From DASRHT01 sp035293765 (GTDB lineage: Bacteria > Chloroflexota > Ktedonobacteria > Ktedonobacterales > Ktedonobacteraceae): a stretch of 64,000 nt of DNA. Under the pieces are notes generated by a model. It did no database searches and was not told the origin of the DNA. It worked only from the letters and a program-made list of their open reading frames with translations. The position numbers were made by a program, and so were the translations under genes. This document shows, piece after piece, positions 8,138-16,207 of this stretch. The stretch covers positions 1 through 64,000 of the forward strand of contig DATGMF010000061.1 in NCBI GenBank assembly GCA_035293765.1, given 5' to 3'. The first letter of the stretch is position 1. Every line of letters begins with the position of its first letter.

Positions 8138-9415
8138 ATGCCATCAACACAGAGTCCCAAATTACCCCGGCCTCTACGGCAGTTCAGGAACCGCCTGTCG
8201 ATTGTAAGGGCGTTTCGCCTGGCGCTGAGCGCGACACTCATAACGCAGGGCATCACTGTGATGGTGTTACTGGTCATAGCTGCTCTGCGCAGGCGGCACA
8301 TCTATAAGCCGAGCTTTCCACACCCGCGTTTTGCTCAGGTGCAGGTTGGAGAAAATACGCTCCAGTTGTTTGACTATGGGCGCGATCTCTATAATGCTAT
8401 GCTGGATGCTATCGATCACGCACGCGAGAGCATTTACCTGGAGTCGTTCATCTGGAAAGATGATGTCGTCGGCCTGGAGTTCAAAAAGCGCCTGATCAGA
8501 AAAGCGGAGCAGGGTGTGGCTGTCTATGTCATCTTTGATAGCTTTGGCAATCTGGTTGTGCCGCGCGTCTTCAAATCTTTCCCTCCTGAAATTCATGCGC
8601 TGGAGTACCAGTTTATTCGCCACCCTCTCCATGTTTTCGATCCAAGACGCTATTCGCTGGATCATCGCAAAATGCTCGTCGTGGATCACTCGATTGGCTT
8701 TATTGGCGGATATAACATTGGCGGCCTCTATGCGAGCTCGTGGCGCGATACCCACTTGCGCATTGAAGGCCCTGCCACCGCCGATCTCGCATTTTCCTTC
8801 ATAAATTTCTGGAACCGGTTCTGCAAGGAAGGCGAGAATATCCAACAGGAAGTTTCTCGCAAGTTCGATCCTTTGATCAGACTACAGGGCAATGACGCGC
8901 TGCGCCTGACATTTCCTATCAGGGATATGTATATTGAGGCCATTGATCGGGCTCAGCACTCCATCTGGCTCACCAATGCCTATTTTATTCCCGACCATAT
9001 TTTGTTGGATGCATTAAAAGCCGCCGCCAGGAGGGGCGTGGATGTGCGCATCCTGATTCCCAGATTCTCCAATCATATCGTGGCGGATTGGATTTCTCAC
9101 GCCTACTTTACTGAATGCCTGGAAGCAGGAATTCGTCTCTTTGGCTACAGCTATACCATGCTCCACGCCAAGACCTGTACCATTGATGGTCAATGGTCAA
9201 CGATAGGAACTGCCAACCTGGATCGCTTGAGCTCCATCGGGAACTATGAACTGAACATCGAAATTTACTCAGCCGCCCTGGCTCAGCAGATGCAGACGCT
9301 TTTCGAACACGATACCGCCGATAATTTTGAAATTACCCTCAAAAGCTGGAGATGCCGCCCCTGGTACACGAAGATGAGCGAACGTATCCTGGCCCCGCTA
9401 CGCTTTATTATGTGA
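8138..9415 (+). CDS. cardiolipin synthase-like phospholipase D superfamily protein
   Basis: The 425-residue protein has two HKD catalytic motifs, DHRKMLVVDHSIGFIGG and HAKTCTIDGQWSTIGTANLD, the mark of two-domain PLD enzymes. An N-terminal hydrophobic segment (FRLALSATLITQGITVMVLLVIAALRR, split by a Thr-Gln) anchors it. SFIWKDDVVG and ANAYFIPD-like text (LTNAYFIPDHILLDAL) match bacterial ClsA/ClsB-type cardiolipin synthases, which join two phosphatidylglycerols or transfer phosphatidyl groups. Start 8138 is preferred over ATG 8117 because GAGAGG lies just upstream and the promoter predicts a transcript start near 8105. It is divergent from a PAP2 phosphatase, also a lipid enzyme. The exact reaction is not certain from sequence. 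Confidence 0.88.
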   Translation: MPSTQSPKLPRPLRQFRNRLSIVRAFRLALSATLITQGITVMVLLVIAALRRRHIYKPSFPHPRFAQVQVGENTLQLFDYGRDLYNAMLDAIDHARESIYLESFIWKDDVVGLEFKKRLIRKAEQGVAVYVIFDSFGNLVVPRVFKSFPPEIHALEYQFIRHPLHVFDPRRYSLDHRKMLVVDHSIGFIGGYNIGGLYASSWRDTHLRIEGPATADLAFSFINFWNRFCKEGENIQQEVSRKFDPLIRLQGNDALRLTFPIRDMYIEAIDRAQHSIWLTNAYFIPDHILLDALKAAARRGVDVRILIPRFSNHIVADWISHAYFTECLEAGIRLFGYSYTMLHAKTCTIDGQWSTIGTANLDRLSSIGNYELNIEIYSAALAQQMQTLFEHDTADNFEITLKSWRCRPWYTKMSERILAPLRFIM

Positions 9416-9416
9416 G

Positions 9417-9434
9417 AATGCTGCAGCATTTTTT
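9417..9434 (+). terminator. short hairpin with T-run after the PLD gene
   Basis: AATGCTGCAGCATT folds on itself and is followed by TTTT directly after the stop codon of the cardiolipin-synthase-like gene, the form of a factor-independent terminator with a short stem. Confidence 0.6.
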
Positions 9435-9589
9435 CCATCATTGCCCCTTTCCTTCACGCGTCATTTGGGCTCTTCCGAAAAAACCGACATTCAGATATAG
9501 GAACGAATATATTTAACCTTTGATGTACTTTATGCATTGATATAGTAGTTATTTGGCAGAATTTTTCTATCAAAAGGACACATTTTTCC

Positions 9590-9619
9590 TTGACGTATCG
9601 CTAATTTCTATGTTACATT
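9590..9619 (+). promoter_or_regulatory. promoter of the orphan E1-beta gene
   Basis: TTGACG (9590-9595), an 18-base spacer and TACATT (9614-9619). It stands 70 bases before the chosen ATG in an otherwise featureless AT-rich region. Confidence 0.5.
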
Positions 9620-9689
9620 TGTTTTTGTGTAAAAACTATCCTTTGTTCATCTTTACTTGTCGCTACCTTCCGAAAGAGTGGCAAATACG

Positions 9690-10706
9690 ATGATTCTGCG
9701 CCCACAGTCCCCGGTAGAGGCCGGCATCGCTAATCTACCACTGGTAGAAATGAGTTATATCGAGGCTATTAGTCGCTCCTTACAGAAAGAGATGCGGAAG
9801 GACCCTCGGGTTTTGCTGATGGGGGAGATGGGCATTGGCAATGGAACTCCAGGGGTGGCAAAAAGCTTGTTCGCAGAATTTGGGGAGGGGCGCATTCGTG
9901 ATCTCTCCCTGTCTGAATGTACTATTGCGAACTATGCGATTAGAGTGGCGCTGGAAGGAATGCGACCGGTTGTGGAATTTCAGTTTAGCGACTTCATATC
10001 CATTGTCGTAGATCAAATTATTAGTCAGGGGACGAGGTTAGGTTTTACATTTGGCGGGGAGACAAGCGTACCAGTGGTATTTCGTACCCTGTTAGACGCT
10101 GCGACTGAGCTCAGCGCCCAGCATATTCAATGTCTGGAAGCGTGGCTGATGTATATACCGGGGCTGAACATTGTTCTTCCCTCCACGCCTGCCGATGCCT
10201 GGGGGCTATTATGTAGCGCGCTCCTTGATGCTGAGCCGACCGTCTTTCTGGAACATAAAATGCTGTATCAACGCAGAGATCGGGTTCCTGTGGGAGATTG
10301 GCGCGTGCCATTGGGGAGGGCTCAAGTGAGGCGGGAGGGGCATGATCTGACGATCATAGCTCTTTCTATCATGGTAGAGCGTGCGTTAGCGGTTGCTGAG
10401 CGGTTGGCTGAGGAAGGGATAGAAGCGGAGGTGATCGATCCTCGTACGCTGAGGCCGCTTGATGAGGCAACGCTGGTCGCCTCCATTTGTAAAACCAGGC
10501 GGGTGTTGATTGTCCATGAAACGGCACAAATGGGAGGTTTCGGCGGAGAGATAGCGGCCCGCATAGCGGCAGGCAAGGGATTCTCTACCCTGGAAGCGCC
10601 TATTATGCAACTGGGAGCTATGGAAATGCTCATGCCCTATTTTGCCAGTCAGAGTATTCCACAGGAAGAGGAGATTTATCGAGCAGCACATCTTCTGCTG
10701 CGGTGA
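9690..10706 (+). CDS. 2-oxo acid dehydrogenase E1 beta-like (transketolase C-half) subunit, no E1 alpha nearby
   Basis: The protein matches the beta subunit of ThDP-dependent 2-oxo acid dehydrogenases (pyruvate, acetoin or branched-chain). It has the pyrimidine-binding domain with MSYIEAISRSLQKEM, VLLMGEMG, LSLSECTIANYAIRVALEGM, FSDF and FVDQI-like text, IPGLNIVLPSTPADAWGLL and PTVFLEHKMLY, then the transketolase C-terminal domain with VERALAVAERL, EVIDPRTLRPLD and VHETAQMGGFGGEIAA. In assembled enzymes it pairs with an alpha subunit that binds ThDP pyrophosphate; none is adjacent here, and no E2 or E3 gene is in the window. The glycine-rich loop usually before QHSQ is changed to DAATELSAQHIQ. 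Start 9690 is uncertain: the frame opens at TTG 9657 and another ATG is at 9750. It lies tail-to-tail with the HTH/MEDS gene, 4 bases apart. Confidence 0.82.
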   Translation: MILRPQSPVEAGIANLPLVEMSYIEAISRSLQKEMRKDPRVLLMGEMGIGNGTPGVAKSLFAEFGEGRIRDLSLSECTIANYAIRVALEGMRPVVEFQFSDFISIVVDQIISQGTRLGFTFGGETSVPVVFRTLLDAATELSAQHIQCLEAWLMYIPGLNIVLPSTPADAWGLLCSALLDAEPTVFLEHKMLYQRRDRVPVGDWRVPLGRAQVRREGHDLTIIALSIMVERALAVAERLAEEGIEAEVIDPRTLRPLDEATLVASICKTRRVLIVHETAQMGGFGGEIAARIAAGKGFSTLEAPIMQLGAMEMLMPYFASQSIPQEEEIYRAAHLLLR

Positions 10707-10710
10707 GTGA

Positions 10711-11511
10711 TCAGAGACCGTAGAAGCCCGGGATCAACCCGCTAGCCATATGAACAGAAGGATGGGTAAGCAGAGCATCCAGAATACTTGCGCCATCAAA
10801 TCGCTTGAGATCATATTGACACAGCAGCGTGACGGTCGGATATTTCTCCAGCAGTGGATTAAGCAGAGCTTCGTATGCGACCAGTTGCTCGACTCCAGGG
10901 ATCTCCGATTTTGATAAACACCACGTCATCTCGCCCGTCAATAACACATGAGAATGCCCCACTGCCAGAGTGGATTGAATGGCTTCCTCTATAAAGGTCA
11001 GCATACGCTGCGCGTCAAAGCGGCCTGTGAGCAGATAGCTCTGATCAGGGGGTAAAACACGCAGTAATCCGCGTGCAATCAGCCCATCCAGGGGCAGTTC
11101 TTCGGCATGCAGTTGTTCCATCAAGCGGGCCGAGGGCGTACTATCGTACAAATAGAGTACCGGCCTGCCAGCGTTAAGATAGGATAAGAGATATGGGCGT
11201 AATAACTGCCACTGCTCCTCCTGGCTACGAAAAAACAGGCAGATATGCAACTTATGGGCATCATTCGATGGGAGAGATGTAAGCGCGGGGAGGTGGACGA
11301 TCTGTTGTGCTTTGCTTGAAGAGGGGGATGGCATCGTGCGTGAGCGCATAAAGGCCAGCAAATCTTCCATGAGAAAACGACGCTCGCTGCGTCCCCCGAC
11401 CCGATAACAGGGTAACTTCCCATTATTGGTCCAGCGGCGCAGTGAGGTCTCGCTAACATGAAGAAATGCCGCGGCCTCTTCAATTGTCAGAAACTTTTGA
11501 GTTTCAAGCAT
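10711..11511 (-). CDS. excisionase-type HTH plus MEDS (DcmR-like) sensory domain regulator
   Basis: Residues ~6-55 (FLTIEEAAAFLHVSETSLRRW...YRVGG...RRFLMEDLLAF) form a MerR/excisionase-family DNA-binding helix-turn-helix. After a Pro/Ser linker, residues ~88-262 match the MEDS domain found in the dichloromethane-metabolism regulator DcmR: HICLFFRSQEEQWQLLRPYLLSYLNAGRPVLYLYD, a RGLLRVLPPDQSYLLTG stretch and LLCQYDLKRFDGASILDALLTHPSV. MEDS domains resemble the KaiC/RecA-like fold without Walker motifs and probably sense small molecules. HTH-MEDS fusions act as transcription regulators in the cytoplasm. A near-consensus promoter (11567-11595) precedes it. It faces away from GlsB and runs tail-to-tail into the E1-beta gene. 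The target is unknown. Confidence 0.85.
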   Translation of the reverse strand: MLETQKFLTIEEAAAFLHVSETSLRRWTNNGKLPCYRVGGRSERRFLMEDLLAFMRSRTMPSPSSSKAQQIVHLPALTSLPSNDAHKLHICLFFRSQEEQWQLLRPYLLSYLNAGRPVLYLYDSTPSARLMEQLHAEELPLDGLIARGLLRVLPPDQSYLLTGRFDAQRMLTFIEEAIQSTLAVGHSHVLLTGEMTWCLSKSEIPGVEQLVAYEALLNPLLEKYPTVTLLCQYDLKRFDGASILDALLTHPSVHMASGLIPGFYGL

Positions 11512-11566
11512 AGAGATCCAACCATCTGATCTATCTTATCCTTTGATAATTTTTACTGTGCATTTC

Positions 11567-11595
11567 AGTGTACAAGCCCCCGATTTAAATGTCAA
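11567..11595 (-). promoter_or_regulatory. near-consensus promoter of the HTH/MEDS gene
   Basis: On the minus strand TTGACA (11590-11595), a 17-base spacer and TACACT (11567-11572). It predicts a leader of ~48 bases before the ATG at 11511. The rest of the 331-base divergent spacer (11512-11842) shows no gene or clear repeat. Confidence 0.7.
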
Positions 11596-11842
11596 GCTTT
11601 TTGGATGTAAAAAATTCCGGTCGCTCATAAATTGCATCAGCACCTTTCTGCTGTGCCTATACGCCTCGTTTTTCTTATAGACGTGTGGGAATGCCATAGG
11701 AACTCCTGGTCAGGCTACTCGAAAACTCGTTGCGTTGCGTCTATGCATCGACGATTCTGTATCAACGCATGATCGGTCGTGTGGATAAGATGTGCTGGAG
11801 AAGCACAACAGGCTGATTTACTGTGATAGAAAGGGGCCTGAG

Positions 11843-12148
11843 ATGACAATGGCGCTGGTTGTTGCCAGTATCCTGGGGACAATCTGGGCGTGGATCGTCT
11901 GGATCGTGATTGGCGGTATTGCCGGGGCATTGGCGGATCGCTTAGTTCAAGGGGATCAGTTAGGCATTGTAGGGAATATCGTGGTAGGCATCATTGGCGG
12001 TTTGATCGGTGGGGTCATTCTAGGCATATTCGGCGTTGGAGGGCGGGGCATCATCTGGACATTCCTTACAGCTCTGCTCGGAGCAATCATTTTGCTCTGG
12101 ATCGTCAGTGCTGTTACTGGAGGCCGTGGTGTGAGATCTCGTTATTAA
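11843..12148 (+). CDS. GlsB/YeaQ/YmgE family membrane protein
   Basis: The 101-residue protein has three hydrophobic, glycine-rich segments: IWAWIVWIVIGGIAGALADRLV, IVGNIVVGIIGGLIGGVILGI and IIWTFLTALLGAIILLWIV (spaced along residues ~10-90). The GGIAGxLA...GIVGNIVVGIIGG pattern is the signature of the GlsB/YeaQ/YmgE stress-response (transglycosylase-associated) family of small inner-membrane proteins, whose molecular function is unknown. Start 11843 is chosen because AAAGGGG precedes it; the frame opens at 11792. It is monocistronic and followed by a very strong hairpin. Confidence 0.88.
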   Translation: MTMALVVASILGTIWAWIVWIVIGGIAGALADRLVQGDQLGIVGNIVVGIIGGLIGGVILGIFGVGGRGIIWTFLTALLGAIILLWIVSAVTGGRGVRSRY

Positions 12149-12161
12149 ACCCTACTCCCTT

Positions 12162-12219
12162 GAGCACGAAGCGGGCGCGGTCCCAATACTTTGTAAGGGA
12201 CCGCGCCCGCTTCGTGCTC
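12162..12219. terminator. 23-bp perfect hairpin between convergent genes
   Basis: A 23-base arm beginning GAGCACGAAGCGGG (12162-12184) is repeated in perfect inverted form at 12197-12219, around a 12-base loop. It lies between the GlsB and WYL-regulator stop codons and so probably ends transcription in both directions. No T-run follows on either strand; on the plus strand an A-run follows instead. The stem is exceptionally long and perfect. Confidence 0.7.
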
Positions 12220-12257
12220 CCCCTCAAAAAAACAACGAGCATATTACGGCGTCTTGA

Positions 12258-13310
12258 TCATCTGGGATAGTTCTCTTCCATAGAGGGCATAGACAGGTCA
12301 GGGAACTTGCCCTTGTTAACCTGGTCAGAAATATATATCTGCGCAATAGCTTGAGCGGTAGCCATGACCGCATCGCGTATATGGAGCGGGCTGATGACTG
12401 TGGCGTCGGCTCCCAGCGCGAGTACATAAGAAATGGCTGCTTCGATTGATTCCATTTCGACGCTAATTACCACACCGTTCCCCGGCTCTTCGCGTAGTAC
12501 CGTATAGTTCCCTCCCAACCCATAGCGTGCCGAAGGGGTTATGCGTAAGAGCAATTCAAAGGGCTGCTGTTGCTCTTCCAGGTGTTTGCGAACCTCGCGC
12601 CAGTAAGCGCGGAGATTAAAGCCCGGCTGAGGGATGAATTGCCCATTGCAGACCTGCAATTTCTCAATATAGCTGACGCGGAAGGGGGTAAACTCCTGAC
12701 ATGCCTGGCAGTAGGCTACCAGGTACCATACGCCGGTGCGGATATGGCGACGCGACAAGCCCTTGAAGACCAGGCCGTAGGGTTCTATACAGCGCCAGCG
12801 GACGCCGGGGGCCGCGCAGGTTTTGCATGGGTAAAGGATCTCCATCTGGCGCGCCTCCATCACTGCATTGCGGATGGTCTCTAAAAATACTGTCGTGATG
12901 GGACGATTGCGCCAGGCGGTGGTATCAAACAGAATGCGCTCACGAGCGGCCCGTATGTCGGCCTGATACTCTTCGGGCAGGCTCGCTTCCAGCTTAAAGA
13001 GCGCGCGATGAAGTCCATCATCGCCCGCGAAAAGGCTGTAGTTGCCCGCCATATCCGCGCTGAGTATCAGCGAAACGGCCTCCTCACGCGTGAAGATGGC
13101 CGACTCAAAGTGATAGTCATCGGGTAAATAATAGCCCCCGCCAGGCCCATACTCCATTGACACCGGAACATGGGCCAGCGAAAGAGCCATAATGTCTCGA
13201 TAGATTGTACGTTTTGAAACTCCGAGAATGCTGGCGAGGCGTGCTGCGGTCATTTTGCCCCTGGCTTGCAGTAGCAGTGTAATTGCCACGAGACGCTCAA
13301 TCTTCTGCAT
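12258..13310 (-). CDS. WYL-domain transcription regulator (DeoR-type HTH)
   Basis: The 350-residue protein begins MQKIERLVAITLLLQARGKM, followed by a winged helix-turn-helix (LASILGVSKRTIYRDIMAL) and YGPGGGYYL in the wing. The middle (residues ~135-240) is a WYL domain with EPYGLVFKG and TGVWYLVAYCQ, a ligand-sensing Sm-like fold found in regulators such as PafBC and phage-defence regulators. The C-terminal WCX extension follows (FELLLRITPSARYGLGGN). Such proteins bind DNA in response to nucleic-acid or small-molecule ligands. The ATG at 13310 lies six bases after a perfect TATAAT, so the mRNA is probably leaderless. No obvious target gene adjoins it. Confidence 0.87.
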   Translation of the reverse strand: MQKIERLVAITLLLQARGKMTAARLASILGVSKRTIYRDIMALSLAHVPVSMEYGPGGGYYLPDDYHFESAIFTREEAVSLILSADMAGNYSLFAGDDGLHRALFKLEASLPEEYQADIRAARERILFDTTAWRNRPITTVFLETIRNAVMEARQMEILYPCKTCAAPGVRWRCIEPYGLVFKGLSRRHIRTGVWYLVAYCQACQEFTPFRVSYIEKLQVCNGQFIPQPGFNLRAYWREVRKHLEEQQQPFELLLRITPSARYGLGGNYTVLREEPGNGVVISVEMESIEAAISYVLALGADATVISPLHIRDAVMATAQAIAQIYISDQVNKGKFPDLSMPSMEENYPR

Positions 13311-13316
13311 ACGTCT

Positions 13317-13325
13317 ATTATAACA
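13317..13325 (-). promoter_or_regulatory. extended -10 (TGnTATAAT) for a leaderless mRNA
   Basis: On the minus strand TGTTATAAT ends six bases before the ATG of the WYL gene. An extended -10 promoter needs no good -35, and none is seen. Transcription should begin at or within a base or two of the start codon, and no Shine-Dalgarno sequence is present. Confidence 0.65.
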
Positions 13326-13450
13326 CGGCATTAACGCAAGCATGTTGTAACTAGAGGTGAAGTTTAGAACTAAGCTTCATTTGTCTTCCTGGATATCATA
13401 TTGTAAAGGATTGTAAAACGTCTCTGATGTGAAAAAAGATGTTAATTGAT

Positions 13451-13501
13451 GCAACAAAAATGAGGCATACCAGCTATGCCTCATGTTGGGTAACAAGCTG
13501 T
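13451..13501 (+). repeat. flanking repeat A of the coiled-coil gene (pairs with 14018-14067)
   Basis: About 51 bases beginning GCAACAAAAATGAGGCATAC are repeated with a handful of changes and one indel at 14018-14067, on the other side of the 13508-13885 gene and in the same orientation. Each copy contains the hairpin GAGGCAT...ATGCCTC (weakened in copy B) followed by ATGTTGGGTA(A/G)CAAGCTGT. Confidence 0.75.
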
Positions 13502-13507
13502 GTTGTG

Positions 13508-13885
13508 CTAACTTGATTTATTGAGCCTTTCTACAAGCGTTGCAAGGACGTTTCTAATCTCTACAGTGTCAGATTTAATATCGGTCAGTTCTCCGTCCAC
13601 ATGTTTAAACCGTTGATCAACACTTGCAGAAAACTTTTGTTGTTCAGATTTAATATCAGCCAGGTCCCCGTCCACATGTTTAAACCGTTGGTCAACACTT
13701 GCAGAAAACTTTTGTTGTTCAGTGTCTTGCTTATCTAAATGCTCATTGACTGTTTTTAACCGTGTATCCGTCCTCATCTCGATATTATCGATAATGACCA
13801 CTGTTCGGCGTAGTTCACGTTCTAAAAAAGCGACACGCGCTTCTAATTGTTCGAATGGTGTTGACATTCCCTCATTACTTTTCAT
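13508..13885 (-). CDS. coiled-coil protein with duplicated 25-residue unit
   Basis: The 125-residue protein starts MKSNEGMSTPFEQLEARVAF; ATG 13885 has AAGGAG six to seven bases upstream. It is heptad-rich throughout and predicted to be one long coiled coil, with no signal peptide or membrane segment. Two nearly identical 25-residue units (EQQKFSASVDQRFKHVDG plus D/ELA/TDIKS) come from a 75-base tandem duplication (13571-13645 and 13646-13720). The terminal part IRNVLATLVERLN resembles the end of short DUF-type coiled-coil proteins found beside toxins or in phage, but no family can be named. The gene is bracketed by 50-base direct repeats, so it may be a mobile or duplicated cassette. Confidence 0.7.
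   Translation of the reverse strand: MKSNEGMSTPFEQLEARVAFLERELRRTVVIIDNIEMRTDTRLKTVNEHLDKQDTEQQKFSASVDQRFKHVDGDLADIKSEQQKFSASVDQRFKHVDGELTDIKSDTVEIRNVLATLVERLNKSS
13571..13720 (-). repeat. 75-bp tandem duplication inside the coiled-coil gene
   Basis: Two units, 13571-13645 and 13646-13720, differ at only a few bases, mostly in one short segment. The period of 75 bases keeps the frame and adds exactly 25 residues to the coiled coil. Confidence 0.9.
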
Positions 13886-14017
13886 GCTCTCTCCTTGCTT
13901 TTCTACCAAACTGTAAGTCCCAACAACATAGCCCTGACCGAAATGTGTTATAGCCTATAGCTTAGCTTGAAACCTTGCCCTGTTTGACCTCTAGGATACC
14001 ATCTATGATGTCGAAAC

Positions 14018-14067
14018 GCAACAGAAATGAGGCATATATACATGCCGCATGTTGGGTAGCAAGCTGT
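14018..14067 (+). repeat. flanking repeat B of the coiled-coil gene
   Basis: Second copy of the ~50-base sequence at 13451-13501. The rest of the spacer 13886-14254 shows no gene; it must hold the promoters of the coiled-coil gene and of the ABC exporter operon. Confidence 0.75.
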
Positions 14068-14254
14068 AATAGCTGTATAGCTTATACGCCTATTGTAGCA
14101 TTATCTGAGCATAGTGCGGAGCCATAAAAAGTGATCTTCACGCTAAATACACACAAAGACTGACAATCATATGTCATCCATTTTCTTTTACACTATAGGG
14201 GGGAGGATTGTGTGTGGAGGGGGGGATAGTGCAGCGAGAAAGGAACAATTTGTG

Positions 14255-16207
14255 ATGCGATCAAGCAAGGGCAGCCGTCAGTTGTCTCAGTCCCTCCATG
14301 AATGGAAAGCAAATTTGCGTATTTACCTGTTTATTATTAAGCTGTTGCGTCCTCATTGGTTACAATCCGTTGGTACTGTTGTCTGCGTCGCGCTCTCTAC
14401 CGGTTTTGCTTTGACGGTTCCCTGGTTGCTTGCATGGGTAATTGACGTGGGGGTGCAGCATGGGCGGCTGAGCGACCTGCTGCTGGCTGCCTCGGCTATT
14501 CTTGGTACCAGCGCGCTCCGCGGTTTTTTTGCATATGGGCAGGGATATCTCTCGCAAGCCGTCTCATGCCTTATTGCCTATGATCTGCGCAACCTTCTCT
14601 ATGACCATCTCCAGCGGCTGAGCTTTGCCTTCCATGATGAGTCAGAAACAGGACAATTGATGTCGCGCATGACGGCTGATATTGAGGCCGTGCGTAACTT
14701 TATCCCCCAGGGATTATTGCGCGCGATCACTGCCTTTGCCAGCTTTGGCGCAGTAACGGTGGTCCTTTTCAGCCTCGATTGGCGCCTGGCGCTGGTGATG
14801 CTGATCTGTGTGCCAGTGTTGCTCATACTCTCAACGCAAGTGGCAGGCCGCTTACGTCCGCTCTGGCTCAGGGTCCAGAACGAGACGGGTTCACTTGGCA
14901 CGGTGATGCAGGAAAGCTTGAGCGGCGTGCGGGTTGTTAAATCATTCGCTCGGGAAGACTTCGAGATTGCCAAATTTGATGCGACCAATCGCACCTTACG
15001 CGAGCTGAACCTGAGCGCAATGCGTCTCTCTGCCTGGAATCAACCCTTAATGGTGTTGGTGCTCAATCTGGTAACGGTGCTGATTGTCTGGATTGGCGGC
15101 ATCGCTGTTATTGGACACCAGTTGAGCCTGGGGACTCTGGTGGCGGTGACCCAGTATGTTCTCGTCCTGGGGTCGCCGGTGCGCGTCTTCGGCTTTATGG
15201 TGACATGGTTTATGCGCGGCCTCTCCGGTGGCACGCGTATCTTCGAGCTGCTTAACACCGAGCCGTTGATTCAGGATGCTCCTGATGCGCATGTGTTAGA
15301 GCGGGTAGAAGGTCGTATACGTTTCGAACAGGTTTCATTTGCCTATGGTAATGGCACGCAGGTACTGCATGATATTACCATCGATGCTGAGCCGGGCCGC
15401 ATTGTTGCTTTGCTCGGCGCGACCGGCAGCGGGAAAAGCACAATTCTGCACCTGCTCCCGCGCTTCTACGACGTGACGGCTGGGCGTATTACAGTTGATG
15501 GGAAGGATGTGCGCGAGGTAACGCAGGCTTCGCTAAGGCGCAATGTGGGCCTGGTGCTACAGGATGTGTTTTTGTTTAATGCCACACTGCGCGAGAATAT
15601 CGCCTATGGCGTTGTAAACGCAACCGATGAGCAGGTGATTGAGGCCGCGAAGGTCGCACGCTTGCACGATTTTATCATGGCGCTCCCTGATGGTTATGAC
15701 ACCTGGGTTGGAGAGCGGGGCGTGACCCTCTCGGGTGGACAAAAGCAGCGTGTAGCGATTGCCCGCACATTACTACTCAATCCGCGCATCCTGGTGCTTG
15801 ACGATTCAACTTCGAGCGTAGACATGGAGACGGAGTACCTCATACAGCAGGCCCTGGATGCGGTCATGCGTGGTCGAACTACCTTCGTCGTAGCGTCGAG
15901 ATTGCGTACAATTAAGAATGCCGATCAGATTTTAGTGCTGGACAAAGGGCGAATCGTGGAGCGTGGCACCCATACTGAACTGCTCGCCCTCAAGGGGCAC
16001 TATTCCCAGCTCTATGATTTGCAATTGCGTGAGCAGGAAGAGTTTGAGGCCCGCTTTACTGAAGGTCTGAGTGCTCCCACGATGAATCGGGGAGCTACAG
16101 GTCGCGACAGCGACGTTGACCTTCAGGATTTAGAGGAGCGCCTGCTGGCTGCGCATCCTGAAATTCCAATTGATGAGCCTGATCAGTCTCGGGAGGTGGT
16201 ACGATGA
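14255..16207 (+). CDS. ABC exporter half-transporter with degenerate ATP site (subunit 1)
   Basis: The protein is a type IV (MsbA/BmrA-like) exporter half: six membrane helices (residues ~20-310) followed by a nucleotide-binding domain. Walker A GATGSGKST begins at residue 388, the signature LSGGQ is at 492-496, and Walker B ends VLDDS with Asp517 where the catalytic Glu should be. The switch His is also replaced (ASRLRTI, Ser548). This is the known pattern of one half of a heterodimeric exporter, whose non-catalytic site is formed by this Walker pair. The stop overlaps the start of the second half by ATGA. Start 14255 is favoured by GAAAGG upstream; the frame opens at 14171. Residues ~602-624 are encoded by a palindromic repeat. 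The substrate could be drug, lipid or peptide. Confidence 0.9.
   Translation: MRSSKGSRQLSQSLHEWKANLRIYLFIIKLLRPHWLQSVGTVVCVALSTGFALTVPWLLAWVIDVGVQHGRLSDLLLAASAILGTSALRGFFAYGQGYLSQAVSCLIAYDLRNLLYDHLQRLSFAFHDESETGQLMSRMTADIEAVRNFIPQGLLRAITAFASFGAVTVVLFSLDWRLALVMLICVPVLLILSTQVAGRLRPLWLRVQNETGSLGTVMQESLSGVRVVKSFAREDFEIAKFDATNRTLRELNLSAMRLSAWNQPLMVLVLNLVTVLIVWIGGIAVIGHQLSLGTLVAVTQYVLVLGSPVRVFGFMVTWFMRGLSGGTRIFELLNTEPLIQDAPDAHVLERVEGRIRFEQVSFAYGNGTQVLHDITIDAEPGRIVALLGATGSGKSTILHLLPRFYDVTAGRITVDGKDVREVTQASLRRNVGLVLQDVFLFNATLRENIAYGVVNATDEQVIEAAKVARLHDFIMALPDGYDTWVGERGVTLSGGQKQRVAIARTLLLNPRILVLDDSTSSVDMETEYLIQQALDAVMRGRTTFVVASRLRTIKNADQILVLDKGRIVERGTHTELLALKGHYSQLYDLQLREQEEFEARFTEGLSAPTMNRGATGRDSDVDLQDLEERLLAAHPEIPIDEPDQSREVVR
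16059..16126 (+). repeat. palindromic element copy E1, in frame inside an ABC exporter gene
   Basis: The core GCTCCCACGAT / ATCGGGGAGC (16073-16098) is bracketed by CTGAAGGTC (16059-16067) and GACCTTCAG (16118-16126), a perfect 9-bp outer stem. All 68 bases lie within the C-terminal coding part of the exporter and are read as TEGLSAPTMNRGATGRDSDV without a stop. Four more copies of the core lie in intergenic DNA (27261, 33745, 41375, 44616). Confidence 0.85.
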
